From: Gymnopus androsaceus JB14
Lineage: Eukaryota; Basidiomycota; Agaricomycetes; Agaricales; Omphalotaceae
DNA: 64,000 bases
Assembly: GCA_009733575.1 (NCBI GenBank)
Contig: ML769444.1
Coordinates: 209,048 to 273,047, forward strand
Direction: 5' to 3'
How positions within the stretch are numbered: position 1 is the stretch's first letter; every line of letters starts with the position of its first letter. Both the position numbers and the translations under genes were made by a program. Positions 12,401-28,061 of the stretch are shown here, one piece after another. Under the pieces are notes generated by a model. That model saw only the letters and a list, made by a program, of their open reading frames with translations. It had not been told where the DNA came from and did not search any database.

Positions 12401-14287
12401 GCGTTTATCAGGGAAACAGGACAGACAATAAGCACTTTACTAGTGATAGGTCCTACCCCTGCGTATGGGTTTTGCTCTGCAGAGCAGATCATGAGCAGCA
12501 GTATAACGAGAGCCCGCTAGACGTACTAAGTAAGGTCCAAATGAGACAGATAGTCTATCGAAATGATTCATTTCTAGTTGAAGCACATGCGATGGGAGAC
12601 TCACTTGTAATGTCTTTCCCAAACCCCTGACAGCGGGAGGAATGTGAGCAGGAAATTTGGAAACTATGAATTCCATCGCGTACATTTCATCTGCTAGAAT
12701 ACATCCTTGACCTTCATGTTTCCTGAGGCCCATAACGCATTCATACATAAACTTGACCCCTAGTTAAAAAGCTTGTTAGTCGTATTTCAACAACAAGAAC
12801 ACAGCCGAACGGACCTTCGCGCTGATGAGGCCGCATCCGTCTCGCTAGGATAGGGTCCAAAACAACAGGTACAATGGGCCGATCTCTGTGGAATTCGACG
12901 TTCAGAACGATTGAACGCAGGATTGAGGACGGTTCATACTTCTTGTTATAACGATCCATGTGCTCTTTGGTGGGCGCCTTCATAACAATCGCGTCTTCCG
13001 CGTCGGGGTCGTGTCTGTAATGTAAAATCAGCAGTGGGCTTGAGCAAAGGAACATATACCAAATACACACAAAGGACCCAACGGCTTCTTTGCACGAACA
13101 GGTGCAGCATAGAACGAGGCGGGGGCAATATACTGATTTGAAGGAGGAGCAGGGGCAGAAGCAGGTGTAACGACCGGAAGCTCCGCTTCATTGGCTGCGA
13201 GGGGGAGCTTATCGGAAGCAATAAACGGGAGATCTGAAGAGGACACCTCGTTCAACAGAACAAATTCTTTCCCGCCCAAATAACTCTTGTCCCCAGATTG
13301 GTGCTGGTGATTTTTACAGGCGACCGTACCCATTCTGTGAAGAGTATCAGCAAGCTTTTGAATACAAGCGTATTTTTGTGACTTACACCTTGCCTTCCTC
13401 CGAGATCATGGTTATCTTTTGATCTACACACGAGATAAATGCGTCTCCTTCCCAGGTAATCTGTTTTTTCGTAGAGGACTGGACCTTGCGCCTATGGCGG
13501 AATGAGCAACGTTGAGACGATCAACACATAAAGGCGTACCAATTGACAACCCAGAACGAAGGAATAGCGGACATTGCGTGAATTTGGGCCGAGTCGTTGG
13601 GTCCTTTGAGAGGAGACGTTTTTGGTGAGAGAGGAACTGGAGAGAGCAGACGGGACGAGGAGGAGGCTAACGGTCTCTTTGACTCCTGTTCAGCTTGGGC
13701 AGGGTTCCGAATCGATAGAGGTTTGAAAACCTTCTTTAGGGCTTGCTTGGAAAGATCTTGAGATGGCTGGAGCATGAGCGAGGAGTTTGAGCCAAAGCAT
13801 GTACCCAAAAGGTATTCTTGCTTGGTGATCTGTCGGTCGAGTTCGACGTCTTTACCGCCAAGATTGAGTGGCTTTCCGCCAAACAAAGGAAGGTCAGCTT
13901 TTCCAGTGCCGATTCTACAGATATGGTTAGTGGAATTCATCATCTTGGATGATATGGACGCACTGTTTCCCGTCAGATGAATCAAACAAAGTAGCCTTCC
14001 CAGAATTTGAATCGCTGCTCAGCACTACAAGGACACCGTCACCTTCCCAAGTCTTGTGCTTCTTGGCTTGGTGATTTCGCCTGCGTAAACCTCAATGAGT
14101 ATGAGACGATAATACAGTGAGTGTCATTCTACCATTGAACCATCCAGTAATGGCCGCCATTCTCGCCTAAAGTAGCTATAGGCTGACTTTCAGATGAGAG
14201 ACGGGGTCGCTTCGCAGCATCGAAACCACGAGGAGCGTTTTCATTCGTACGTTTCCCAGTGGTTAGAGGAGTTTGAAAGGTGGGCAT
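9411..14287 (-). CDS. RDH54: RAD54B/RDH54-type Swi2/Snf2 DNA translocase
   Basis: Homologous-recombination translocase of the Rdh54/Tid1 (RAD54B) branch, which works with RecA-type recombinases on duplex DNA. Many short introns. The N-terminal part carries two similar modules, YWMVQW...KHKTWEGDGVLVV (just after the start) and SFWVVNW...KQITWEGDAFIS (about 13540-13430). Helicase motifs follow: RRMRPHQREG, CILADEMGLGKTLQ (Walker A, across an intron near 12640-12690), GLIVCDEG (motif II, DEGH type, near 12000), RRVILSGTPIQNDLGEFHSM, LTNVAKSFVLRREATILGNY, CVIVSHYTSTLNIIESFC, FLLSSKAGGTGINLIG, SRLCLIDSDWNPS and QAMARCHRDGQKRPVFIYRF. The C-terminus (SSLASLGEWKHINCLKPDAG) is RAD54-family-like and ends in an acidic tail. 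The start at 14287 gives MPTFQTPLTTGKRTNENAPR. It is 151 bp downstream of RVB1 on the same strand. Confidence 0.88.
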
Positions 14288-14438
14288 TATAAAGGGCGTT
14301 TTCAAGCAAGTTGCGTGTTGTGGTCAACTTGGATTCACGTGTCGTCAACGGCGCGCCGTCACGCTTATGCTCGTGATTCGCGTCACAATTTTTATCACTA
14401 CTTAGAAGATACAAGGTACTTTTGAGGGAAAGCGAGTC

Positions 14439-16102
<1,664 letters not shown>

Positions 16103-16192
16103 CAAGTTGGAGTTTTGAACAACAAATCCCACGATTACATTTTCGACCTTTGTATGTAAATAAAATACAACTCAAAGTACACTACAGTACAG

Positions 16193-16776
16193 TCATAGTC
16201 CAAAAGATGCTCTCTAACGACGACAACAAGTCAAAAACCAAAACAGTCGAGAAATTTGTCCAAACTAACCAGTTGCATGATATTAGCTCTATCTTGAGGA
16301 GGTAATAGCGCAAGTTGTTCAGGAGTCATTGACAAGACTTGTAAAACCATTGCCTGCGAAGCTGTCAATAATGAAATTCAGCTGGGAGAGAATCCTTTTT
16401 CATACTCTTTGATCTTCTGGGATTGCAGCTAGTACAGCTGGATTAATAGGTGGCTGCGGCTGTCCGTGACTGTACGGAACGTCAGGAGCAGGAGCAGTTC
16501 GCGGGTAATTCTGGGGTGCAGGAGGGTGAGGCTGAGAAGTTGCTTGCGAAGCTGCAAAATCTGCTAAAGTTTTCTGTAGAAATTCGGTCAAATAAATGCG
16601 TTAACAGTGAGCGGGTGAGGTTCAACCTGAAAAACTTCAAGGTTAATAGCATTCATGGATACCATAAGAGTTATAAGTGCATAAGCGATTTGAGGTTGGC
16701 TATTTAGTATCTGCTTGGCAGCAGCTGGAGTAGTCTTTTTGAGCTGTAGCATGAGTTCTATCAATTGCTCCGACAT
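16193..16776 (-). CDS. CSTF2-hinge / CSTF C-terminal domain protein lacking the RRM
   Basis: Small protein of about 150 residues made only of the conserved non-RRM parts of cleavage stimulation factor subunit 2 (CstF-64/Rna15). Residues 1-50 form the hinge (SEQLIELMLQLKKTTPAAAK, then LITLMVSMNAINLEVF). A Pro/Gln-rich linker follows. The end matches the CSTF C-terminal bundle (VLQVLSMTPEQLALLPPQDR, ANIMQLRASFGL). Three introns: after EVFQ, after PEDQR, and a last one after MQL whose acceptor lies at about 16215. If that intron is retained, translation ends QLVSLDKFLDCFGF instead. The complete factor normally begins with an RRM; here the hinge starts at residue 1, and only 67 bp separate this start from alanyl-tRNA synthetase, so there is no room for one upstream. 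Likely role: 3'-end processing of mRNA, or a partner protein of that machinery. Confidence 0.8.
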
Positions 16777-16843
16777 CGAGAAGGAGAAGATTAGGCGCCA
16801 ACAGCGCCCAATTCATATCTAATCGCGACTCACATGTAAACTT
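16777..16843. promoter_or_regulatory. 67-bp bidirectional gap between the CSTF-hinge gene and alanyl-tRNA synthetase
   Basis: Divergent start codons at 16776 (minus) and 16844 (plus) leave only 67 bp. The promoters must overlap one another or the neighbouring coding sequence. No TATA box is obvious. Confidence 0.45.
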
Positions 16844-20358
<3,515 letters not shown>

Positions 20359-21061
20359 CATACACAGGTGTGAAACTATTACACTAGGGATGACCCAAGT
20401 CCTTAAACTGAGATAAAACAAGTTCAACAAGAGCGTCAATTAATAATTTTGCCCTATGTATTGGTGCCTGGGTTCAATGCTTGCAGTACTGTCTGACTGC
20501 TATTCTTAGGCCTAAAGCAGTCCCCTCTAAGAGGTTGGTGTTACAAATGTAAGAATCCTTGTTAAAGGTGCCTGGAAAATGGAAGTAAAATTTGGCACAG
20601 ACATTTAGCACTGTTAAGCCCGTGCAGCCCAGATCAAAGTGGTGGGAAATTGATCGCAAATTGATCATGGGAATTGACTGATGTTGATTGATTGACAACC
20701 TGGGTTGGACCTTTTAAGTAACAGGACTTGGTGAAGCTATTAGCAACACCCTTAACACACTGTAATGTGTTCCAGGGGGAAAGAGTGGAAGAAGGGCAGA
20801 GTGGAGCAAATGCACAGCCACAAGTTGATTGCAATGTTGATCAATTGATCAGTGGAGATGTTGGAAATAAGACTAGAGAAGATCAGCTAGGCTAAGTTGA
20901 TTTTTGAACTAAAGTTACAATACATGAGATACTACTTAAATACTAGCGAGTTCAGATAAATGGATAAATGTAAAGAACAATAAGTAATATATATCTGGGA
21001 GTGTATTCAGTAAGTTGTTATGACCTGGCCCATTTATTTTTACTTATTTCGTACTACACTA
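20359..21061. other. Intergenic, edge of the repeat-rich compartment
   Basis: About 700 bp with a rising A+T content and no coding signal in any frame beyond short chance ORFs. A small hairpin (AACACA/TGTGTT) sits near 20753-20772, and several ATTGATC words occur at 20640-20850. Nothing assignable. Confidence 0.5.
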
Positions 21062-21063
21062 TA

Positions 21064-21272
21064 CAGTGGGTCAAAAAATTGTCCACATGTTTGATACTTT
21101 TGGAAAGATCCAGGATTTGCCAGATAGATATTATATATATCAAAAAGTAATTAGTGAGGCCTAAGGAGCCCTGAATCCTGGCTCCATGTACATATCTGGT
21201 TTGTCTTGTTTGGATTAAAACTCATTGAGATATAAGCAATTCAATTCAATGATCCATGTGGACAATTTTTTG
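21064..21272. repeat. Left terminal inverted repeat of the Tc1 element
   Basis: Matches 22480-22688 in reverse complement, with scattered substitutions and no visible indels. Its outer and inner ends are inverted copies of the same 19-base word. Confidence 0.9.
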
Positions 21273-21302
21273 ATATGCACATTGAAATACAGAAAAGGTA
21301 GT

Positions 21303-22318
21303 TTAATACTTGGTATGACCTCCATGTGCACTCACAACTGCTTTGAGCCTTCTTGGCATGCTCCTAATTAACCTCTGACAATCTTCCTCAGTAATTTCCC
21401 CCCATTTTTCTGCCACTCTGTCCCACAACTCCCAAGCTCCAGAGGGTGGCTTGTCATATTCATTAAGTTTGTTTTTGAGGGTTGTCCAGAGATGTTCAAT
21501 GGGATTGAGATCAGGGGACTGTGCAGGCCAATCCATACAGTTGATCTCATGGTCATCAAACCACTTGGCAGCAACTTTGGAGGTGTGTTTAGGGTCATTG
21601 TCCTGCTGAAAGATGGCCATCTCTCAATCAAGAAGCAGATTTTCCATGCTTTCCAAGAGATTGCCATCCAAAATGTCAACATACTGCTCCCCATTCATCC
21701 TCCCCTCAACCTCCACCAAAGTCCCCACACCTTCCCATCCCATACATCCCCACACCATGATATTTCCTCCCCCAAACTTTACAGTTCCTTGATGCCTCTT
21801 TCTCCTACTGATTCCCCCTTTCTTCCCTATACATACTGCTGCCCATCTGACCCATATCTATTGATTTTGGTCTCATCTGACCAAACAACCCTCTTCCAAT
21901 CATCTACAGTCCATTCCAGATACTTCTGAGCAAATGCCAAACAAGCTTTTCTGTGACCAGGGGTGAGCTTGGGCTTTTTCTGCTTTTTGTGAGGTTGTAC
22001 ATTGGCTTTGTGAAGGGTATTTCTGATGGTCTGAGTAGAGACTGGATGGGGGAGGAGTGGCTTAATGTTTTTGGCCACCTGTGCTGCATTCTTGGCCCTG
22101 CCAGTGGAGATTTATTTGATGACAGTATTTTCATCAGTAGTAGAGAGCTTTCTAGGGCAGCCTGCTGGATGGCTCTCCTTGTCTGGGAGTGCTTCTTTTG
22201 CCAAAGAAGCAATCTTTGACTTGGATACACCTGTCTGAGCAGAGATTTCCCTGGTAGAAGCTCCAGTGTGGAGCAGAGAGAGGACATTGTCTTTCTGAGA
22301 GGGTGTGAGAGGTCTCAT
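21303..22318 (-). pseudogene. Tc1-type DD34E transposase, broken
   Basis: The N-terminal helix-turn-helix region is readable (LTPSQKDNVLSLLHTGASTR, EISAQTGVSKSKI). The catalytic core follows: WSDETKINRYGSDGQQYV, the NIMVWGCMGWEGVGTL block, QQDNDPKHTS and WPAQSPDLNPIEHLWTTLKN. From the first D of DNDPKH to the E of NPIEH there are 34 intervening residues, the DD34E spacing of Tc1. Breaks: a TAA after DENTVIK, a TAG in place of the Trp expected after GQQYV, a frameshift before VKFGGGN, and a TGA just before EMAIFQQ. The catalytic residues survive but no full protein can be made. Confidence 0.9.
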
Positions 22319-22479
22319 AATTTTGTTAGAACCATAAATCAGTGAGATATGCTTATATATATGTCAGATAGCTTGTATGATATCATTATGATGTCTATAT
22401 GACATCACCGTACAGTCTGAGTCATGATGTCATTGATGAGGGCTCACAATTGTGGACCAAAGCTATTACAATACAAACT

Positions 22480-22688
22480 CAAAAAATTGTCCACATGGGT
22501 CATTGAATTAAATTGTTTATATCTCAGTGAGTTTTGATCCAAACAAGGCAAACCAGATATGTACATGGAGCCAGGATCCAGGGCTCTTTAGTCCTCACTA
22601 ATCACCTTTTGATATATATAATATCTATCCTACAAATCCTGGATCTTTACAAAAGTGTCAAACATGTGGACAATTTTTTGACCCACTG
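22480..22688. repeat. Right terminal inverted repeat of the Tc1 element
   Basis: Reverse-complement partner of 21064-21272, also 209 bp. Differences between arms are mostly transitions, as expected from ageing or from repeat-induced mutation. Confidence 0.9.
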
Positions 22689-22690
22689 TA

Positions 22691-23136
22691 CTTACTACTA
22701 GTACTAATGCGTGGAACATCCACAAAACGCCAGTATAACACATTAAAACACCAGTACAACACATCAAAACACTATTACAACATGTCAATGCTGTAAATAC
22801 CTGTGCCATCTTGCCGTAACTAAGGCTGATAGAACTTTCTGGAACTAGGAATGTTCCCAAACAACCGTAACTACATACTGTAATCATTTCCATATTTAGA
22901 AATCTAAACTGCTATAAAAGCAGCTAGAACTGGGCCCTTGGACCCCAGTTCTACTATTTTTGCTTACTTACCATCTTGCTACAAGTCTTGTTCTTCTTGT
23001 TAGTTCTCGTTTACTTACACATAGAGTGTCCTCAATGCTCCATAACTATGCTTTGACATTGATCAATATATCTCATTGATCCATTAATTCTGATCTTGAT
23101 TGTGTCCCACAATCAACATGCCTAATTATCATAACA
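22691..23136. other. Non-coding AT-rich flank with LTR-like features, unassigned
   Basis: Holds a three-fold direct repeat of about 21 bp around CACCAGTACAACACAT (22725-22790), a TATAAAA at about 22913, and a small hairpin with AGAACTGGG/CCCAGTTCT arms (22925-22951). It could be a promoter-bearing LTR remnant, but no paired copy or termini were found. Confidence 0.3.
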
Positions 23137-23552
23137 CTAATCTAACTCAGTTTATACCATTAGATTTGGACATCGTCTCGATGACTCCTTTGCTTACAGA
23201 TATCATCAACGTTGCTCTCGAGCAACCTACAGACGACCCGTCATTCTCAGCACAACTAGTAGACGATTAATTGTCTCGTCGTTAACCGTTAGCACATCGT
23301 ATAATTACGGCAACATGTAATTTACATATCTAACAACATCAACCAATCTAACCTGGTCAATACCGTTAGATTTAGATGTCATCTCAATGACTCTTCTGCT
23401 TGCAAATACTCTCAACATTGCCCCCAAGCAACCTACAGACAATCCCTTGTCCTCAGTACCATTAATCGATGACTAACTGCCTTGTCGTTAATCCGTTAAC
23501 ATATCACATAAATCCAGCAACCCGTAATTAATGTACCTAACGACATTAGTTA
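23137..23552. repeat. Diverged tandem duplication, two units of about 206 bp
   Basis: Unit 1 (23137-23342) and unit 2 (23343-23552) align along their whole length. They share words such as AATCTAAC, CCGTTAGATTT, GACTC, GCAACCTACAGACAA and GTCGTTAA, with roughly one change per six bases. A partial third start (CTAATCCGG) follows near 23555. No ORF. Confidence 0.65.
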
Positions 23553-24652
23553 AATACTAATCCGGCCTTGTGAATAAGGCCCATTAAGGACCTCGTCCCG
23601 ACGTCCCCTTTTTGCCCGTAATACTGTTCCCTACATTGTCACTAACCTCCCCAATACTCGTACCTGCAACCCCATTGTATTCTCGTAATACTTATAACTA
23701 CTAAATACTGTTGGTAACTCTTTTATTTACCATCAACGACGCGTATCAGCATGTGTAAGCCATTTCAGTGCGTTCAACACCTTGGCATGTGACCAAAACT
23801 CAATGATACATTCCGTTAATGCTAATCATACCCTTTGCAACCACATATAGGCGCATATATTCACTATTGTTGTATCCATTACAGTAATAATCTCTTATTA
23901 TCTAATCTTCAAGCTCTATATAAGCGCAACAATGTTACCATTTGAGGTCTGCACACAACGGTACACCCTCGACATTGTCTATTAATTGAATAGACCATCC
24001 AATACATTTATTTCAATTACTATAAGTACTACTTACTGTAGGACTAGCAGAGACAAGGGTAAGAATGAAATCCTTACATTATCCTCCCTTATAGACAAGA
24101 GTTTATCAAATTAAAAAGATAAAGTCAAGGATGGTTTCAAGGCTGTTCCAGATATCCTTGTCAAAAAGGATTGGCTCTCATACTTCCACTTGTTCTTCCA
24201 CTCAAAGTATCAGAAGTGGATCCATTCCACCATCCTCTTCTAACCCCCTGTCTGCCACATTGCCTATGCCATCCACATTTACTCCTTCCACTCACATGAT
24301 AGGAGCTGGAACTGGAAAATGATGGCATGCCAGCTCCTCCTTTCCTATACCTGCTTCTCAGATCAAGCAGAATTACCTGGTCACTTATCCACTGCCTTGA
24401 GTATTTGGCCTTCTTCACATGCAACCTTCCTGAGTCTTATGTTGTTTCCTGCACAGAGATTGCATTGCTATTCTGGGTGATCACCACTGCTGAGTCTTCC
24501 TTTTTATACCTTGGATCTTACTTTACTCACCTGCATCCTTTGTTCTGTAGTATCTCTACTTGCTTTGTTGTTATCTCTGTACTATTTTGCAATTTTGAGA
24601 AAATATATATATCAGAAACTCATTCCCAAGCCCTAGAACCAGAAATATCAGA
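23553..24652. other. Unassigned repeat-rich sequence
   Basis: No convincing gene. A short open stretch in 24131-24322 is Ser/Thr/Pro-rich in one frame and aromatic in another, with no family resemblance. TATATAAG at about 23928 and runs of microsatellite-like AT are present. Confidence 0.35.
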
Positions 24653-24722
24653 GTGCATGTGGTCTAGCGGTATGATATTGCATTGATCCCAATCAAAATA
24701 AGATTCAACTCCTGCCATGCCC
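24653..24722 (+). ncRNA. tRNA-like relic (tRNA pseudogene or tRNA-derived SINE head)
   Basis: A 70-nt segment starts GTGCATGTGGTCTAGCGG and ends CATGCCC. The 5' and 3' ends pair as a seven-base acceptor stem with one mismatch. TGGTCTAGCGG is a good A box, and GATTCAACTCC is close to a B box (GGTTCGANTCC). The T-stem does not pair and the anticodon arm is not canonical, so it is not a working tRNA. Resemblance to fungal tRNA-Pro (GGGCATGTGGTCTAG...) is from memory. Confidence 0.5.
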
Positions 24723-26833
24723 AATTTATATAGGTTGCTCATGATCTGTTATAAGCCATCTGAAATTGCTTACAACTGCACCTATGTATATACACACAAC
24801 ACATCCACTGATGCAGAGTGAAGAATGTCCAATATTCAAGGCTCAACCAAGTTCAACCAAGTTTGACATTTGATACTCAACATTCAACAGTCAAACATCA
24901 ACTCTTGACTAAAGTATGAAATATATATATAGTACTGAAACAAATGAAGCAAATATTACATGTCTGCAACCACCCTCTTAAAACTATGCAAGTCCTTTTA
25001 AAGAACTCACTTCTGACCAGTATTGTCATGGTGCGTCTCTTCATTTACTAGAATAATTAGCAGCATAATCTCAAGTCCATATCTGAAATAAAACTTAAAT
25101 TCCCTATACTATGCATTCACCCTTTTCATTTTTGCCAGTTCCTCCTGAGTCTACTCCCTGTATTCACACACATGTGTCTCTGTGTATCCAGCTGAGTCTT
25201 CACCTAAATCTTGTGTTACTTCCTATAGCATTTCTAGATGCCCCATAAAAATCCAAACAACACACTATGATAGTATTGCAAATGTTCTCTGTGAGTTGTT
25301 AATTCTTCCCACATTTTACCTTTTACTAACTCTTTTGCCATATTCTGATGCAGTGCCCTAGCTTTATAAGTTATTTCATGATCCATCACTTTCTTCAAAC
25401 CCCTTTCTTTTGTTTCCTGTCTCTTTGCTTCTCAGCATTCTTGGAAATCCTTCATGGACTCATGAAATCTAACAATTGCAATTTGCTTTCCCTCAACTAT
25501 CTTCCACACTTATGAGTAAGCCTCCTTATTATCATTGTCTACTACTTGTCATTTTTTGCTTTTTTTTCTATCTGAATCTGACCCTGATGTGCATGTTTTC
25601 TTGATTGTCATCCATCACCTGACACATTTTTGAAGTCACGGTAGGTCCTTGTTGCCCTTGTTGTCCATTGCTTTGGCCAGTCTAATTATATTACTACTAA
25701 CAAGCAATCAATGAAAAACTTACTCTTTTGCTGTTGCTAAATGCTTGTTGATAGTGTCTACTAAGTGTCTAATATATATTTCTCCGTTAGTACTAGAATT
25801 ATAAACAATGAGAAATTTGCTTTTTTTGTATTAAAACCCCACAAGGTCTAAGTAAAAAGTAAAAGGTAGAAAGTAAAAAACCCACAAAACCAAGTGGCGT
25901 GGTCAAGATTCAACAGCTCAAATGATTGGCACCCAACAGCCAAGTATCAAATATCAACTATTGATTGTTGACCCAGTTATGTAATCTGTCAGCACTATTT
26001 CCATCTTAGCATATTAAGCCTGCTTATTGTACTTCCACAAATCCCATAATCTATAATACATATATATATTTATAAATAAATCTTGGCCTTCATAGCCTAG
26101 TCAATCAGTTAGAAACAGTGCAAGACTGGAGCTCTAGAGTACAAACTCTCCTCTGTAAAAAGCAAAAAACCATATCTCCGGAAGTAGATACTCACTACCT
26201 GGAAAAGTAACTGGAATTTTTGCAGGCCAATGTCCATACATCATATTCACCACAAAGTAAGTAAAGCAATTTCAATGTTATATCATATTTTATGTTGGCT
26301 ATAATTTGAATATATGCTTTCAGTCCAAAGCACCACAAAAGTAGCCATCAATGGACAAGTTCAGCACATGAGATCTAGAATCATTACCCAGCATGAAGAG
26401 ACCACACATTTCCTCTTGAACTTCATTTAGTGTGTATTTATATTTTTGACTTCCCTCATCCCAAACAAGCCCTATATCAAGACAACAGAAAAGGCAGAGA
26501 CTAGATGCATTGGGTGTGTTCCTTGTGCCTGAGAAATGGAATCTTTAATTCCCAGCAAAGCCTTGTATATCTTTCAAGGTTGATTATCCCTGAGGCACTG
26601 AGACTAAACTCTCATCTGAACTACAGTTCCTGATCATGGAGATTGGCATGAGTAGGCAGTGTCAAAGAGCTGAAAGACCTAATAGTGATGAATGAGTCCA
26701 AATTTTATGAAAAAAGAGCCACCACCCATTTAATGTCTTCCAGTGTTGCTAGTCCATTGTGGCAGTCTTCAGCCAATATTGTTGTGAACTTGAGAGGCTC
26801 TGTCACATCCAATTTGGTTGACAGTGGCCAGGG
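24723..26833. other. AT-rich sequence without recognisable genes
   Basis: Frames are heavily interrupted on both strands. Two related stretches rich in TCAAC/CAACA words (24830-24912 and 25915-25975) may be copies of one short repeat. Several (TA)n runs occur (24925, 26050). No coding family, terminal repeat pair or RNA gene was recognised. Confidence 0.4.
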
Positions 26834-27320
26834 TTGGGTATGAGTCATTTGGGCAAGTACACCATAGCAGTAGGCAACTCAAACTTCTCCAAGTTCAAGC
26901 ATTGCCTGATTGAACTTGACAGCAAAGAACATCTGGCAATCAGTTTCTTGGACCTCCAGAGCCTCATTGTAAAGTCAGAAGTAAATTTGTCCACCAACTC
27001 ATGCTCATTTCATTTATAGACAAAGTCCCCTTCATCTCCTTGGTCCATCTTAATAGCCCAATTCTTTTCAAGGAAGGCTAAGTTTTCTTTGACGCTCCTT
27101 ACAATGAAAGGATATTCCACATAGCCTCCAGCCTCATGGATCGCTGGAGCTATAGCCTGCAGAAATTGGTATTTGGAGTGCATAAAGTTGTCTACATCTG
27201 GGTGAGGCCAAAACTTTATACCAAACATGGTTAGCTCATGAATTATGTTCAAGTCTTTGGCAGTGTATCTAGTTTCGATTCCATGATGAGAATATGCTGC
27301 ATCAAGAACCAGCACCCATT

Positions 27321-27721
27321 GCTGTGAGGAATATGCATAACTCTTGATAAGTCTTGGCTGAAGTAATACATAATAAATAGACTAATATGGTTTTAGCCTA
27401 TAAAATTTCAAAAGTTAAAGTCCCATTTTTGGTGTATTTTAGGGTTTTTGAAGCCATTTGTTAGTGGATTCATTTAGTTTTTGCACAGGAGGTTAGGGTT
27501 AGGGTTAGGAAGGGCAATCAGTGTTGGGCCTGATTAGGGCCCAGTTAAGGTTAGGGTTAGGGTTAGAGATTGGTTAGGGGTCAGGTTAGGGCTTGAGGGC
27601 TGATTATATCAAAAAAAAAACAAGATAAATTCAAAATAAATCAAAAAATATTGGCTTATTGGTCTATTATGCATTACTTCAGCTCAAGACTTATTGGTCT
27701 GTTATATGAATTTCTCACAGC
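27321..27721. mobile_element. Foldback/MITE-like element carrying telomere-like repeats
   Basis: The arms begin GCTGTGAG and continue with imperfect inverted similarity for about 60 bp (shared core ATAAGTCTTG(A)GCTGAAGTAAT, then CATAATA) at both ends. The middle contains several TTAGGG runs. It interrupts an older gene fragment. No transposase. No certain target duplication was found. Confidence 0.6.
27489..27592 (+). repeat. Interstitial TTAGGG-type telomere-like repeats
   Basis: Two clusters (27491-27509 and 27548-27567) of two to three consecutive GGTTAGGGTTAGGGTTAGG units, plus single degenerate units, lie inside the foldback element. They are far too few and too internal to be a functional telomere. 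Confidence 0.75.
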
Positions 27722-28061
27722 TACAGCTGGAACCAGACTGCTAGAGCGGATTGTTTTCCAGTGTAAGTTCTTCTCCATCTTTTGATGCATGTCATGAAAC
27801 TCAGGATCCATTAAAAATTCAATATGAACACCACAACATGAGAGAAGAAAAGAGACAATAGCCTAGGTGATACAACTTTAGATAAATTGGAAAGAAAGCA
27901 TGAAAAAAAAGAATATGAATCTATTCCCACAAGTATAAATCTGTGCTGTGTGCACCAGTCTTGGTATTAAAATAAAACATTTTATGCATCTTAGGAGTGG
28001 CCATATAAAGTTTGAAAAAATCTACTATTGCAGGTTCACAAAAATCTACAACAATGCATGT

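Larger units (their letters stand above)
21064..22688. mobile_element. Tc1/mariner DNA transposon, 1625 bp, inactive
   Basis: Both ends read CAGTGGGTCAAAAAATTGTC in inverted orientation, and each is bounded by the dinucleotide TA (21062-21063 and 22689-22690), the Tc1/mariner target duplication. The terminal inverted repeats are long: 209 bp each (21064-21272 and 22480-22688). Each arm is itself bounded by inverted copies of a 19-base word (TCAAAAAATTGTCCACATG), so that word occurs four times. A decayed transposase gene lies inside on the minus strand. No intact copy is present in the window. Confidence 0.92.
27010..27800 (-). pseudogene. Fragment of an unknown gene family, paralogous to the gene at 55960-57918
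   Basis: The readable part at 27010-27315 includes LVLDAAYSHHG, TAKDLNIIHELTMFGIKFWP and HPDVDNFMHSKYQFLQAI. This matches the 56.9-57.1 kb gene in order and spacing (LDSLRKLAADHQIFIWPHPD, then SK...L, a G, and an E.L..L pattern). Upstream on the minus strand, at 27722-27800, more coding-like sequence continues (KMEKNLHWKTIRSSSLVPAV) and is separated by the foldback element at 27321-27721. Function unknown. It is clearly broken, with no complete exon set. Confidence 0.5.

Noticed and set aside
22691..23136. Promoter-bearing LTR after the Tc1 element
   Set aside because: TATAAAA and small hairpins are present, but termini, target duplication and a partner copy are missing.
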